Assembly (NCBI RefSeq): GCF_000237825.1
Contig: NZ_CM001377.1
Coordinates: 310,001-374,000 of the forward strand
Source of the DNA: Thermanaerovibrio velox DSM 12556
GTDB taxonomy: Bacteria > Synergistota > Synergistia > Synergistales > Synergistaceae
Direction of reading: 5' to 3'
Length of the DNA stretch: 64,000 bases
Shown: positions 24,905-33,778 of the stretch, one piece after another
Layout: each line of letters starts with the position of its first letter
Numbering within the stretch: the first letter of the stretch is position 1
Notes under the pieces: generated by a model
Database searches by the model: none
The model's input: the letters and a program-made list of their open reading frames with translations, nothing else
Told to the model about the DNA's origin: nothing
Program-made: the position numbers and the translations under genes

Positions 24905-27571
24905 ATGCCCTTTGGTTATGAGGGGTCGGGTTTCCTGGACTTTCCGCTGTTGGATCTTTTGCACTCCTGCCCTGACCCCATATGGTGCATCAGGACATCG
25001 GACCGCAAGTGGATGTTCCTAACCCTTGGCATGGAGGAACTCCTCAGGATGCCCATTCCGGATTTCCTGGTCCGTTTCAGCCTGGGCATGGTGATACATC
25101 CCGATGACATGGGCGCGTTCAACTCCTTTTTAGAAGAGGCCCAATCGGACGGCAGTGCCTCCGTGGAGATCCGGATGATCCGGGGGGATCAGAGCGAGGT
25201 ATGGGTTGCCCTGCGGGCGGTGGGGCATCGTGACGATAGCGGGGTCTGCAAGTACCTGGTGGGGATAGCCCGGGACGTGTCGGAGCTGAGGCGCTACCAA
25301 CAAGAGCTCAGGAAGTCCGAGCTCAAGTGGAAGACCGTGCTTGACAATGCCGGGGAGGCGTTCCTCACGGTGGACCGCTCCGGCAGGATAACCTACGTCA
25401 ATAAATCCTTCGAGACCATTCTGGGGTACGACAGGAATAAGGTAGTTGGGGAGTCCCTTTGGGCGCTGGTACCGGAGGATCAGAGGTCCATCATAGATTA
25501 CCAGTGGAGCTTAAGGAACATACGGTGGCAGAGAAGGTATGAGATAGAGCTCCTAAGATCTGATGGTTCCAGGATCCCGGTGAGGATAATAGCTACCGTG
25601 GTCAAGGGGTTCTCGAGCGATCCGGAGGACTACCTGCATTTCGGCTTTATAGATGACCTTACCCAGGAGAAGCGCATATACAGGGAGCAGAAGGACCAGC
25701 TGAAGTTCCTTAAGACCCTTCTTGACACCATACCCAACCCAGTCTTTTACAAGGACGCAAAGGGGCGCTATCAGGGGTTCAACAGGGCGTTTCAGGAGCT
25801 GTTTGGGCTTGGGGACGGGGATTTCCAGATGGAGCCCGAGGTCCTGCCTGAGGAGTTTGTGGCCCGGGACGTCAGCTCCGACATGGAGCTGCTTAAGAAC
25901 CCTGGCACCATGAGCTTCGACTTCTCCATGGGGTCCGACGATGACCGGAGGGACTTCGTGATACGGAAGGCGTCTTTCTTTGACCACTGCGGCAGGGTGG
26001 GCGGCTTCGTGGGGGTCATGACCGAGATCACTTCGATGAAGAGGATGGAGAGGGTGCTAAGGGAGGCTAAGGAGAGGGCGGAGGCTTCCTCCAGGGCCAA
26101 GATGGCCTTCGTGTCCCACATAAGCCACGAGATAAGGACCCCCATGAACGCGGTGGTGGGGCTGTCGGAGGTGCTCCTGGAGGAATGCAGGGATCCGGAT
26201 ATGAGGAGGGATCTGGAGCTCATCCACCAGGCCTCTTCGTCCCTCATGGACATACTGGGGGACATCCTGGACATCGCCGCCGTGGAGGCTGGGAAGCTTA
26301 AGCTGGAGATGGTCCCCTTCTCCATAGAGGAGGTGTGTTCCCCCATCTTCAGCCTCATGGGTGCCGAGGCGGAGCGCAAGGGGCTTGACTTCGTGCAGCG
26401 CATAGATCGATCCGCCCGGGGTTTCTTCCTGGGGGACCCGTTGAGGGTGAGGCAGCTTTTATGGAACCTTTTGAGCAACGCGGTGAAGTTCACCGAGCGA
26501 GGTACTGTGTCCACCCGGATAACCTGGAAGGACGGGGGAGTTCTGTTCGTGGTGTCCGACACGGGGGTTGGGATAGACGAGGAGCACCTGGACCGGATAT
26601 TCGGTTACTTTGAACGTGGAGAGGACCTTTTAACCCGCCGGCTCCCGGGCACTGGGCTTGGTCTTGCGCTTTGCAAGAGCTTGGTGTTTCTAATGGGTGG
26701 CACCATAGAGGTTAGGAGTAGCAAGGGGGAGGGGAGTGAGTTCTCCTTCTGGCTGCCCCTTGAGAGGGCGTCGGAAGCGGCCTTGCCGAAGAAGGACCAG
26801 GAACCGGAAGTGCCGGAGCTCCCGAAGGGGCTCAAGGTGCTTTTGGCGGAGGATAACTGGGCCAACCAGCGTCTCATGACCACCGTGCTTCGCCGGATGG
26901 GACTTGACGTCCTATGCGCCTCCGACGGGAAGGAGGCCTTGGGGATATTTGAGCAGGAAGGGCCCTTTGACATGGTGCTCATGGATGTCCAGATGCCCGT
27001 GATGGATGGCCTTGAGGTGACCCGCCGTATAAGGGGGATGGAGAAGGGCTCCGGCCGGAGGACCCTGATAGTGGGGCTTACCGCCTTCTCATCCCCTGAG
27101 GACCGGAAGGCCTGCGTGGAGGCCGGGATGGACCGTTTCCTGGCCAAGCCGGTCTCACCCTCAAGGCTCCGCAAGGAGCTTGGCCGTATTTGGGCCTTCA
27201 CTTCCAAGGAGAAGTCCCTGATAGATCCAGCGGTTCTGCTGGAGATGGCGGACGGCTCAAAGGAACTGGCCAAGGACTTTGCAAGCGACGTGCTCAAGAT
27301 GATCCCTTCCTACGTGAGCTCCCTCGAGAGCGCCGTGGAGTCCGGGTTATCCGCCGAGGGGGTGGCGGATAAGGTGGAGAAGTCCCTCCACCGGCTCAAG
27401 GGCACCGCAGGATACCTTGGGGCGTTGTCCCTGGAAAAGGACCTGGCGGATATGCTCCACCGGTGGAGGGATAGGGGAAATCTTCAGGTTTTGGAGGGCC
27501 TCCCGGACCTGATCGATAAGCTTAAGGGACTTGAGGAGGAGCTTAAACGTTACCTGGGAGATGACGCCTAG
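24905..27571 (+). CDS. Hybrid sensor histidine kinase with PAS domains, receiver and HPt
   Basis: An 888-residue, apparently soluble kinase. It has three PAS-type sensor segments (about 10-130, 145-260 and 265-385), then HisKA with the phospho-histidine in FVSHISHEIRTPMNAVVG (about 405-420). The HATPase domain has NLLSNAVKF, DTGVGI and GTGLGLALC. A receiver domain (about 645-765) has its aspartate in MVLMDVQMPVMDG, and a C-terminal HPt domain has the histidine in SLHRLKGTAGYLG. This is a complete internal phosphorelay (His-Asp-His) that would hand phosphate to a separate response regulator, plausibly the one encoded 43 bases upstream. No membrane helix is visible, so the signal is cytoplasmic. 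The ATG follows GGAAGGAG. The gene end overlaps the convergent yjbQ gene by four bases. Confidence 0.94.
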   Translation: MPFGYEGSGFLDFPLLDLLHSCPDPIWCIRTSDRKWMFLTLGMEELLRMPIPDFLVRFSLGMVIHPDDMGAFNSFLEEAQSDGSASVEIRMIRGDQSEVWVALRAVGHRDDSGVCKYLVGIARDVSELRRYQQELRKSELKWKTVLDNAGEAFLTVDRSGRITYVNKSFETILGYDRNKVVGESLWALVPEDQRSIIDYQWSLRNIRWQRRYEIELLRSDGSRIPVRIIATVVKGFSSDPEDYLHFGFIDDLTQEKRIYREQKDQLKFLKTLLDTIPNPVFYKDAKGRYQGFNRAFQELFGLGDGDFQMEPEVLPEEFVARDVSSDMELLKNPGTMSFDFSMGSDDDRRDFVIRKASFFDHCGRVGGFVGVMTEITSMKRMERVLREAKERAEASSRAKMAFVSHISHEIRTPMNAVVGLSEVLLEECRDPDMRRDLELIHQASSSLMDILGDILDIAAVEAGKLKLEMVPFSIEEVCSPIFSLMGAEAERKGLDFVQRIDRSARGFFLGDPLRVRQLLWNLLSNAVKFTERGTVSTRITWKDGGVLFVVSDTGVGIDEEHLDRIFGYFERGEDLLTRRLPGTGLGLALCKSLVFLMGGTIEVRSSKGEGSEFSFWLPLERASEAALPKKDQEPEVPELPKGLKVLLAEDNWANQRLMTTVLRRMGLDVLCASDGKEALGIFEQEGPFDMVLMDVQMPVMDGLEVTRRIRGMEKGSGRRTLIVGLTAFSSPEDRKACVEAGMDRFLAKPVSPSRLRKELGRIWAFTSKEKSLIDPAVLLEMADGSKELAKDFASDVLKMIPSYVSSLESAVESGLSAEGVADKVEKSLHRLKGTAGYLGALSLEKDLADMLHRWRDRGNLQVLEGLPDLIDKLKGLEEELKRYLGDDA

Positions 27572-27981
27572 ATGCCTATTACCTTCACCACCACCCGCTT
27601 GCGCCTTTGGCCGTCGAACTCGGCGTAGAAGACCCTTTCCCAGGGTCCTAGGTCAAGCTTGCCATCCGTAACGGGGATGACCGCCTGATGGTGCACCAGG
27701 ATCCGCTTTAGGTGAGCATCCCCGTTGTCCTCCCCCGTGAGGTGGTGCTGGTAAGAGGGGTCCTCCGGGGCCAGGCGCTCCAGCCACTCCATTATGTCCT
27801 TGTGAAGCCCTGACTCGTTGTCGTTTACGATTATCCCAGACGTTATATGCATTGCGGAGACCAGCATGAAGCCGTCGGATATGCCGCTGCGCTCGAGGAT
27901 CTCGTCGAGAAGCGGGGTTATGTGAACCAGCTCCTTCCGCCTTGGGGTGTTCATCCATAGGTACTCGGTGTGGCTCTTCAA
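27568..27981 (-). CDS. YjbQ family protein (UPF0047)
   Basis: A 137-residue protein of the YjbQ/UPF0047 family, described as having thiamin phosphate synthase-like side activity; its true role is unsettled. Family signatures are GFMLVSAMHITSGIIVNDNESGLHKDI, with metal-binding histidines, and HHLTGEDNGDAHLKRILVHHQ, followed by LDLGPWERVFYAEFDGQR. The start is TTG at 27981 behind AGGAGGG with an 8-base spacer. It is convergent with the hybrid kinase, overlapping its last four bases, and divergent from mntP. Confidence 0.92.
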   Translation of the reverse strand: MKSHTEYLWMNTPRRKELVHITPLLDEILERSGISDGFMLVSAMHITSGIIVNDNESGLHKDIMEWLERLAPEDPSYQHHLTGEDNGDAHLKRILVHHQAVIPVTDGKLDLGPWERVFYAEFDGQRRKRVVVKVIGI

Positions 27982-28128
27982 CTTCTCATCCCTCCTATGG
28001 GAATCCGTGGCTGTTCAGGGCTTGTCCCTGGGCTTGTCGCCGACCCAGCGGGTTTTTATCTTCCCGTGGTATGGTAGTAGAATATGCGAGTTTTTGTTAT
28101 CTCATCAAGCCGGATGGGGGTATGTTTT

Positions 28129-28689
28129 TTGGATCTCCTATTCTCGTTGGCCCTTGGGCTCAGCCTCTCCATGGACGCCTTTGCTGTGTCCTGCGCCATG
28201 GGGGTTTGCGGACTGTCGGACATGAAGGGGGCGCTGAAGCTTTCCCTTAGCTTCGGGTTCTTCCAGGCCATCATGCCTTTATTGGGTTGGCTGGGGGCAA
28301 GCTCCTTCGGTAAATATCTTGGGAGGGTGGACCACTGGGTTGCCCTTGGGGCCTTGTCCTTTGTTGGAGTGAAGATGATCTTGGAGGGCCGGGAGAAGCT
28401 GAGGGGAGAGACTTGCCCCGCCAGCCTAGATCTTGGACCTGGCCGGCTCTTGACCCTTTCCATAGGCACCAGCATCGACGCCCTGGCGGTGGGGGTTGGG
28501 TTCATTGGGATGAGGCTTAACGTCCCCTTCACCTCTGCTGTCATAGGCCTTGTCACCTTCCTGGTCTGTCTTTTGGGGGTGCTGGGATCCGGACGGCTCT
28601 TCAAACCCCGGGGAGGGGCTTTTGAGATAGCCGGTGGAGCGGTGCTCATCATCATAGGGGTGAAGATCATGCTGGAACACCTCGGGTAG
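28129..28689 (+). CDS. mntP: Putative manganese efflux pump MntP
   Basis: A 186-residue inner-membrane protein with six hydrophobic helices in two repeats. The family motifs ALGLSLSMDAFAVSCAMG and LSIGTSIDALAVGVGF carry the metal-coordinating aspartates. It exports Mn2+. The TTG at 28129 is chosen because GGGGG lies 8 bases upstream and the resulting length and N-terminus (LDLLFSLALGLSLSMDAF) match the family; upstream in-frame ATG codons at 28084 and 28114 would add an unrelated tail. I saw no yybP-ykoY-type manganese riboswitch in the short leader. Confidence 0.9.
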   Translation: MDLLFSLALGLSLSMDAFAVSCAMGVCGLSDMKGALKLSLSFGFFQAIMPLLGWLGASSFGKYLGRVDHWVALGALSFVGVKMILEGREKLRGETCPASLDLGPGRLLTLSIGTSIDALAVGVGFIGMRLNVPFTSAVIGLVTFLVCLLGVLGSGRLFKPRGGAFEIAGGAVLIIIGVKIMLEHLG

Positions 28690-28726
28690 TGACCGGAGGA
28701 CTATTTTAAAATAAACATTAATAGGA

Positions 28727-28732
28727 TATAAT
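28727..28732 (+). promoter_or_regulatory. Perfect TATAAT 8 bases before an ATG (possible leaderless start)
   Basis: A consensus -10 hexamer lies in an AT-rich stretch with only a weak -35. The expected transcription start falls at or next to the ATG at 28741, so a transcript from here would have almost no leader. Confidence 0.4.
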
Positions 28733-28771
28733 AATTCCTCATGAGGGCTTTGTTGAGATCTTTGTTGGTTT

Positions 28772-29785
28772 TTGGGCTGGCCCTGTGGGGCCTTCTGTGG
28801 GTCGGTTACTTACTTAGGAGTCGTGCCTGCCGGGTGGTGTGGAGAGTTGCTCTACAGCTTGAAGCTTCCCCTTGAGCCAAGGGCGCCGGTGGAGGCGGTA
28901 TATCCCGACGGTAGGCGGGTTTTCTTGGGTACCGTTCGGCTCATCCCGTGGAAGACCCGCTATCCGGGCTTCACCGCCAGTCGGAACGGCAGCGGTGGGG
29001 AGGTGATAGCCTCCGGGGCCAATGCGCTCCACCTGCTGTTGGATGTTGAGAAGGGGAAGGGCAGGACCCTTAGCATAATACCGTCCAGCACGTTTGTGGC
29101 GGTGGCGGGCACCGGTTCAAGCCTGGTGGTTGAGGGTGTGGGAGGCATAGGGCTGTTTGGCCGTTACGCCCCCCCGGTGGGTTCCAGGGTCTATGTGGTG
29201 AACCGGTTGGGTTATAGGATACCCTTCAGGTCCAAGGACCTGCTCAAATATGGGGCATCCCTGGAGATAGACGTGGAGGCCCCGGCGGAGGATGCGTCGT
29301 ACATAAGGTTTGAGAACTGGGAGGGGGGGCATGTTTATCTGGCGGTTAACGGGGAGGAGTGCCCCGTGGCGGTGGTGGAGAAGCCCTTCGACAGCTCCGG
29401 GCGATTCCTGGGCACCCTGTATCAGGTTCAAGGAGGGGTTAGGGCCAATCACCCGGGGGTGATATGCGTGAGCACCAGCCCCCTGGGGGAGATAGGGGGA
29501 TTCCAGATAGTCCCTTTGGGTCACGTTTACGACCATGAGATGAGAAAGGTTAGGAACATGGGGCAGTGGATGATCGTGAGAGGGTTGTCGTTTGAGCGAT
29601 TGGAGGGAACGTATCCCCTCTTCTCCGGCCTCATAAGGCCCTTTGACAGGAGCTACGGCGGGAATGTCGGGAGGGTGCTGTGCATGATGGGGGATAGCTC
29701 GGAATGGCAGGACCTCCCGGAGGCACTGGGCGTTCAGCCCGGGGTCTTCAGTGACGTGAAAGAGATAAAAATACTCCTTAAGTAG
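28772..29785 (+). CDS. Unrecognised protein, probable exported, with an apparent frameshift at its N-terminus
   Basis: The main frame encodes about 337 residues rich in beta-type sequence (for example VEAVYPDGRRVFLGTVRLIP and SLEIDVEAP), with no domain I can name. Its first residues are odd. In the +1 frame an ATG at 28741 encodes a clear signal-anchor (MRALLRSLLVFGLALWGLLW) that runs to a stop near 28875, while the main frame lacks any good start before TTG 28847. The simplest reading is one exported protein whose leader and body are separated by a one-base frameshift near 28800-28870, real or a sequencing error. Otherwise the product begins at TTG 28847 and is cytoplasmic. A terminator follows at 29802. 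Confidence 0.55.
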   Translation: MGWPCGAFCGSVTYLGVVPAGWCGELLYSLKLPLEPRAPVEAVYPDGRRVFLGTVRLIPWKTRYPGFTASRNGSGGEVIASGANALHLLLDVEKGKGRTLSIIPSSTFVAVAGTGSSLVVEGVGGIGLFGRYAPPVGSRVYVVNRLGYRIPFRSKDLLKYGASLEIDVEAPAEDASYIRFENWEGGHVYLAVNGEECPVAVVEKPFDSSGRFLGTLYQVQGGVRANHPGVICVSTSPLGEIGGFQIVPLGHVYDHEMRKVRNMGQWMIVRGLSFERLEGTYPLFSGLIRPFDRSYGGNVGRVLCMMGDSSEWQDLPEALGVQPGVFSDVKEIKILLK

Positions 29786-29801
29786 GGCAAGGGTAAAAAT
29801 C

Positions 29802-29828
29802 AAGAGGGCAGGGGTTTCCTGCCCTCTT
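29802..29828. terminator. Bidirectional terminator
   Basis: A perfect 11-bp stem (AAGAGGGCAGG at 29802-29812 and complement at 29818-29828) with a 5-base loop lies between convergent genes. Confidence 0.75.
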
Positions 29829-29889
29829 GTCTTGTGTCTAGATCTTCTTAGCGTCTAGACGGGTGTCCCCCTCCCCCTGGGGTACTCCG

Positions 29890-30735
29890 TCACCGTTGAT
29901 AGACGTATCTTATGCCCTGGAACTCCGCCGGTTCCTTCTCGGTCCCCAGTGTGAGCGCCCCCTGGGCGGCGGATATGCGCTTGAGCTTCACCGGGAAGGG
30001 CATCCCGGACAGGTCCAGCAGGGGCTGGGCGTCGCGGATGGCCTTCCGGATCTCCTCCATTTGGGTCTCCGAGCCGTTCACCTTCACGGTGTAGTCCTTG
30101 AGCTCCACCGCGGACTGGTCCTTGATCGAGAGAGCCCCGTCCAGCCGGACCACCGCGGATATCCCCTTGGAGCAGAAGGTCCCGGAGGCCCTGAGCCTTC
30201 CGTCCTGGAACTCCACGTTCAGCCCCTTCCATGAATTTTCGCCGGAGCCCATGATCGCGTCCTTGAGGAAACGGTTCACGTCTTGATCGGTAACGGAACA
30301 CTGGAACAGTCCCTCTATGGCGGTGAAGGGATACCCGCCCTCATCCCCTTTGGGGTTTATCTTCACGAAGAAGGCCTCCATGGCTATCTGGTCCACCCTG
30401 ACCCCTGCCGCCTTGGCCCCCCGGGCTAAAATGTACATATGCCTTGCTTCCCCGTTGGTCGGTTCTTGGTCTAAGACCACCACCATCTCCTCGGGCAAGA
30501 GGGATCTTACGAGGTCCTTCAACAGGGCCTCCCCTTGGGAGGAGGGGGAGAAGTCCCCTGAGAGGATCCTATCCTCCCCTGCCAGGGCCTGGGATCCCCA
30601 GGGGCTCAAGTGGATCGTTCCGAAGAGGACGGCGATGATCCCCGCGGTGAGCAACATGTAAGCCCTTTTCACGGAGCTCTTGGGGTTTTCGAGTCCTCCC
30701 TGTTGGTTTTTAAACTTTAACTTTAGTGGGTTCAA
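29890..30735 (-). CDS. DUF2993/LmeA-like phospholipid-binding domain protein
   Basis: A 281-residue protein. One N-terminal membrane anchor or signal (about 24-52, YMLLTAGIIAVLFGTIHLSPW) is followed by a lipid-binding-like DUF2993 domain. Repeated beta stretches such as VTDQDVNRFLKDAI, LNVEFQDGRLRASGTF and LDGALSIKDQSAVELKDYTV match the LmeA pattern of tubular lipid-binding proteins. The start is TTG at 30735 behind GGGAGG. The protein would act at the outer face of the inner membrane or in the periplasm. Its neighbours (an unrecognised exported protein and a nicotinamidase) do not indicate a role. Confidence 0.7.
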   Translation of the reverse strand: MNPLKLKFKNQQGGLENPKSSVKRAYMLLTAGIIAVLFGTIHLSPWGSQALAGEDRILSGDFSPSSQGEALLKDLVRSLLPEEMVVVLDQEPTNGEARHMYILARGAKAAGVRVDQIAMEAFFVKINPKGDEGGYPFTAIEGLFQCSVTDQDVNRFLKDAIMGSGENSWKGLNVEFQDGRLRASGTFCSKGISAVVRLDGALSIKDQSAVELKDYTVKVNGSETQMEEIRKAIRDAQPLLDLSGMPFPVKLKRISAAQGALTLGTEKEPAEFQGIRYVYQR

Positions 30736-30864
30736 CCTAATCCGCCTCCCTCGTGGTCTTGGGTCCCCTGTGGGTGAGCCCTGTTCGGGGCCTTGCGGCC
30801 CCTTTAGGGGTTAGGGGTGTGGGTGTTCGCGTAGATATTCCAGGTGCTTTGCGATAGTCAATGA

Positions 30865-31476
30865 TCAATGGTCCAGCTGGCTGGATGTGACGATCTTTAT
30901 CCACCTTTGGATCATGGCCTCCTTGGCCCTTTCGAACCCCTCTGGGCTTATGGGTCTTACGCCGTCCTCGAGGAAGAAGACGGAGAAGCCCGCTTCGGCA
31001 GCGTCCATGGCGGAGTAGAAGGCGCAGTAGTCTCCCGCCAGCCCCGCCACCCAGACCTCCGTCACCCCCCGTTCCCTCAGGTAGCCCGCGAGCCCGGTGG
31101 GCCTGATCTTGAGGTTGTCGAAGAAGGCGCTGTAGCTGTCCACCTTGGGATCGGTGCCCTTGCGGATTATGAGTTGGATCGGCTCCTGCCTAAGTTCATT
31201 GGAGATCATGGCCCCCTCGGTGCCCTGCACGCAGTGGTCTGGCCACAGGGTCTGGGGTTGTCCGTTCAGGTGGATCGACTGGAAGGCATCCTTCCCCTCA
31301 TGGCTGGAGGCGAAGCTGAGGTGCCCCTTGGGGTGCCAGTCCTGGGTGGCCACTACCAGGGGGAAGCGGTCCATGATCTTGTTTATGACCGGTATCACCA
31401 GGTCCCCATGGGGCACCGGAAGGGCGCCGCCGGGCAGGAAGTCGTACTGCACGTCCACCACCAGTAGGGCTCTCAT
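30865..31476 (-). CDS. pncA: Nicotinamidase / isochorismatase-family amidase
   Basis: A 203-residue cytoplasmic hydrolase that converts nicotinamide to nicotinate for NAD salvage. The catalytic triad is visible: aspartate in LVVDVQYDFLPGG, lysine in IIRKGTDP and cysteine in LAGDYCAFYSAMDA. The metal-binding set is in TQDWHPKGHLSFAS. The usual nicotinamidase motif GLATDYCV is GLAGDYCA here, a mild variation. The start is ATG at 31476. Pyrazinamidase-type assignment follows from the metal site, which generic isochorismatases lack. Confidence 0.88.
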   Translation of the reverse strand: MRALLVVDVQYDFLPGGALPVPHGDLVIPVINKIMDRFPLVVATQDWHPKGHLSFASSHEGKDAFQSIHLNGQPQTLWPDHCVQGTEGAMISNELRQEPIQLIIRKGTDPKVDSYSAFFDNLKIRPTGLAGYLRERGVTEVWVAGLAGDYCAFYSAMDAAEAGFSVFFLEDGVRPISPEGFERAKEAMIQRWIKIVTSSQLDH

Positions 31477-32018
31477 GGGATCACCTCTTTTCGAGTTTTT
31501 GGGTCAATTTGAATCATTTGAGTCAAGAGATTCCGCCCGCGTGAATCCGCGGCGGTGTCTCAATGTTACGCGTTTGAAAAAGCTATCACAATAGGGCAAT
31601 GGGGAAATTGGGAAATTGGGCAGACGGTGCATTTTGTTTATACATTTTATGCGTTTGCTCGTTCATGCCCTTGCACCTTCGTGCTGATCCTCTTTGTCGG
31701 CGTTGTCCTTTGGGGCCTGGGGGCAAACTACTTGATGTTTGCCTTGGGGTGGGTGGAAGGTTCGGAGCACTTGACGTATCAGTCAAGCCAATGTATGGTT
31801 TTCTTGTAATATCTGAAATATCAATCGTTATTTAAAATAAATTCGATTTAGTTTTATTCCCCGCGTATTCTGGGGGGATTAGGTTATTTTTTGTCTTTGT
31901 TAGCGAGTATGGTGGATTTTTTATTCGTTTGGACTTGGATGAGGGGGTGGTACATGGCCTGGTGGTTGATTTCGTCTGCAGTTTGATATTTTACATTTCA
32001 AAGGGAGGGGTTGTGGCT
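31477..32018. other. 542-bp intergenic region upstream of TRAP operon 2
   Basis: AT-rich compared with its surroundings. Frames of up to 84 codons at 31555-31835 show no family features or ribosome binding sites and are probably not genes. It holds the candidate regulator site at 31809-31822. The long AT-rich segment (31800-31930) would fit a regulated promoter. The signal peptide gene start follows AAAGGGAGGGG. Confidence 0.5.
31809..31822. promoter_or_regulatory. Candidate GntR/FCD operator in front of TRAP operon 2
   Basis: ATATCTGAAATATC differs by one base from ATATCTGATATATC at 35465-35478, in front of the gntR gene. It overlaps a plausible -35 region (TTGTAA at 31804). Confidence 0.6.
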
Positions 32019-33008
32019 ATGAAGAGATTGATAATGGGGCTTCTGGCGTTCCTGGCCTTCGCGCCCGCCGCGTTCGGGGCGGAGATCACCCTTAAGTTCG
32101 CCGGCCAGTACCCGGCGGACCACCCGGGAAGCAGACTCATGAGAGACATAGCCTCGGAGATACTGAAGCGAACCAACGGCAGGATTGCCGTGAGGGTGTA
32201 CCCCGGGAACCAGCTGGGGGACTACACGCTGGTTTACGAGGAGCTCATAAAGGGCACCATAGACATGGCCCTCATATCGGTTCCCAGTCAGTTCGATCCT
32301 AGGCTTGAGCTCATGTACGTGAACGGCTACGTCCGGGGTTACGACTCCGCCAAGAAGATATTCGCCCCCAATGGATGGCTCTTCAAGAAGATGGACGAGC
32401 TCAACGGACGGCTTGGGGTCAAGCTCCTGGGATTCTACGTGGAGGGAATGATAGGGACCGGAACCACCAAGCCCGCCAAGGACCCCTTAAATCCCAAGGT
32501 GGACAAGGGCATCCTCTGCCGGGTTCCCAACATGGACGTGTACAAGCTAGGGGCCGAAGCTATGGGTTACAGGACCATAACCATACCCTACGCGGACGTC
32601 TATCAGGCCATGCAGACCGGGGTCTGCGACGGGGTCAACGGCTTTGCCACCACCGCGGCCCTCACCGCACTGGGCGACGTGATCAAGTACTGGTACGCCA
32701 CCAACTACTCCATGGAGTGCATCAACTTCTTCATGAGCAAGAAGGTGTGGGACAGGCTCAAGCCCGAGGACCGGAAGGTCATAGCGGACGTTATGACCAA
32801 GGCCACTATAAAGAGCATCGACGAGGCCAAAGCCCTGGACGAGGCCTCCATGAAGGCCATGGAGAAGAAGGGCATAAAGGTCTTCCGCTACAGCGAGGCC
32901 CAGCTGCTCCCCATATCCAAGGCCATAGCGGAGAGCTGGCCCAAGCTGGAGAAGAAGATGACCCGGGAGCTCATGGACGAGTTCAGGAAGAACCTGGCCC
33001 CCAGGTAA
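32019..33008 (+). CDS. dctP: TRAP transporter substrate-binding protein DctP (system 2)
   Basis: A 329-residue periplasmic binding protein with a signal peptide (about 1-21, LIMGLLAFLAFAPAAFGA). DctP features are HPGSRLMRDIASEILKRTNGRIAVRVYPGNQLGD and YADVYQAMQTGVCDGVNGF, the helix at the substrate cleft. The ATG at 32019 has AAGGGAGGGG 8 bases upstream; the 30 codons upstream in frame add nothing. It heads the second dctPQM operon. The shared operator with the GntR regulator and its glycyl radical genes suggests the cargo is the substrate of that enzyme. Confidence 0.9.
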   Translation: MKRLIMGLLAFLAFAPAAFGAEITLKFAGQYPADHPGSRLMRDIASEILKRTNGRIAVRVYPGNQLGDYTLVYEELIKGTIDMALISVPSQFDPRLELMYVNGYVRGYDSAKKIFAPNGWLFKKMDELNGRLGVKLLGFYVEGMIGTGTTKPAKDPLNPKVDKGILCRVPNMDVYKLGAEAMGYRTITIPYADVYQAMQTGVCDGVNGFATTAALTALGDVIKYWYATNYSMECINFFMSKKVWDRLKPEDRKVIADVMTKATIKSIDEAKALDEASMKAMEKKGIKVFRYSEAQLLPISKAIAESWPKLEKKMTRELMDEFRKNLAPR

Positions 33009-33175
33009 TGGATCCAGGTCCCAGGGGCCCCGCCTTGTCCTTTGCCCCGCGGGGTCCCTGGGGCAGACCTGATTGATCCGTCCTATGGATCCGCCGGCGG
33101 CGCCTTCTCCCGCGAAAGTTATCTGGGCCGCTCGGCGGTCATTGGGTCTACGGTATAGGGAAGGGAGTGTTAGGC

Positions 33176-33778
33176 TTGGAAGATTTGAACCCGGTGGTCC
33201 TGGATCCTCCCGCTGCTCCTTGCGGGGCATCTGAGAATGAGAGGAGATCTCGTGGGTGGCCTTTGTTGGAGGCCTTGGGGCAGAGGTTTTTCGGCACCAT
33301 ATGCATGGTCATGTCGATTATCTTGGCCCTCATGATAGGGGCCGCCACCCTTATGAGGTACGTCTTCAGGACGGACCTTTACGGCTACGAGGAATGGGTT
33401 AAGCTCTTCGCCTTCTGGCTCTACTTCTCCGGCGCCGCCTACGGGGCCCTCAACGGCACCCACGTGTCCGCCGACATAGTGAACTCCTACGTGCCCGATG
33501 GGGTTTTCAAGCGCACGCTGGTGCTCCTTAAGAACCTCATAACCGTAGGGGTGTCGTCCCTGTTCCTCTACTACGGTTACGACTTCTTCATGTTTGGCTT
33601 CAGGGGGCCCCTTGGGAACGGGATAGCGGTTCCCATGACCACCGTTTGGCGGATACCCCTCTGGACCTCTTACGTCGCCATATTCGGCGGTATGGCTTTC
33701 ATGGTCCTCTATTTCGTAAGGGACCTATGGTGCAGCCTGGTTAATCTCGTGGAGGCTTGGGGAGGAATGAATAAATGA
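33176..33778 (+). CDS. dctQ: TRAP transporter small permease DctQ (system 2)
   Basis: A 200-residue inner-membrane protein with about four helices. The diagnostic segment is FAFWLYFSGAAYGALNGTHVSADIV, and the first helix carries LMRYVFRTDLYGYEEWVKL. The N-terminal 35 residues are hydrophilic and longer than in many DctQ proteins. The TTG at 33176 puts AAGGGA 9 bases upstream; a GTG at 33167 is nearly inside it. The stop overlaps the dctM start (ATGA). It lies 167 bases after dctP. Confidence 0.85.
   Translation: MEDLNPVVLDPPAAPCGASENERRSRGWPLLEALGQRFFGTICMVMSIILALMIGAATLMRYVFRTDLYGYEEWVKLFAFWLYFSGAAYGALNGTHVSADIVNSYVPDGVFKRTLVLLKNLITVGVSSLFLYYGYDFFMFGFRGPLGNGIAVPMTTVWRIPLWTSYVAIFGGMAFMVLYFVRDLWCSLVNLVEAWGGMNK

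Noticed and set aside
31555-31835. Small frames in the gap before TRAP operon 2
   Set aside because: No ribosome binding site, no family features, and the segment is AT-rich promoter-like DNA.
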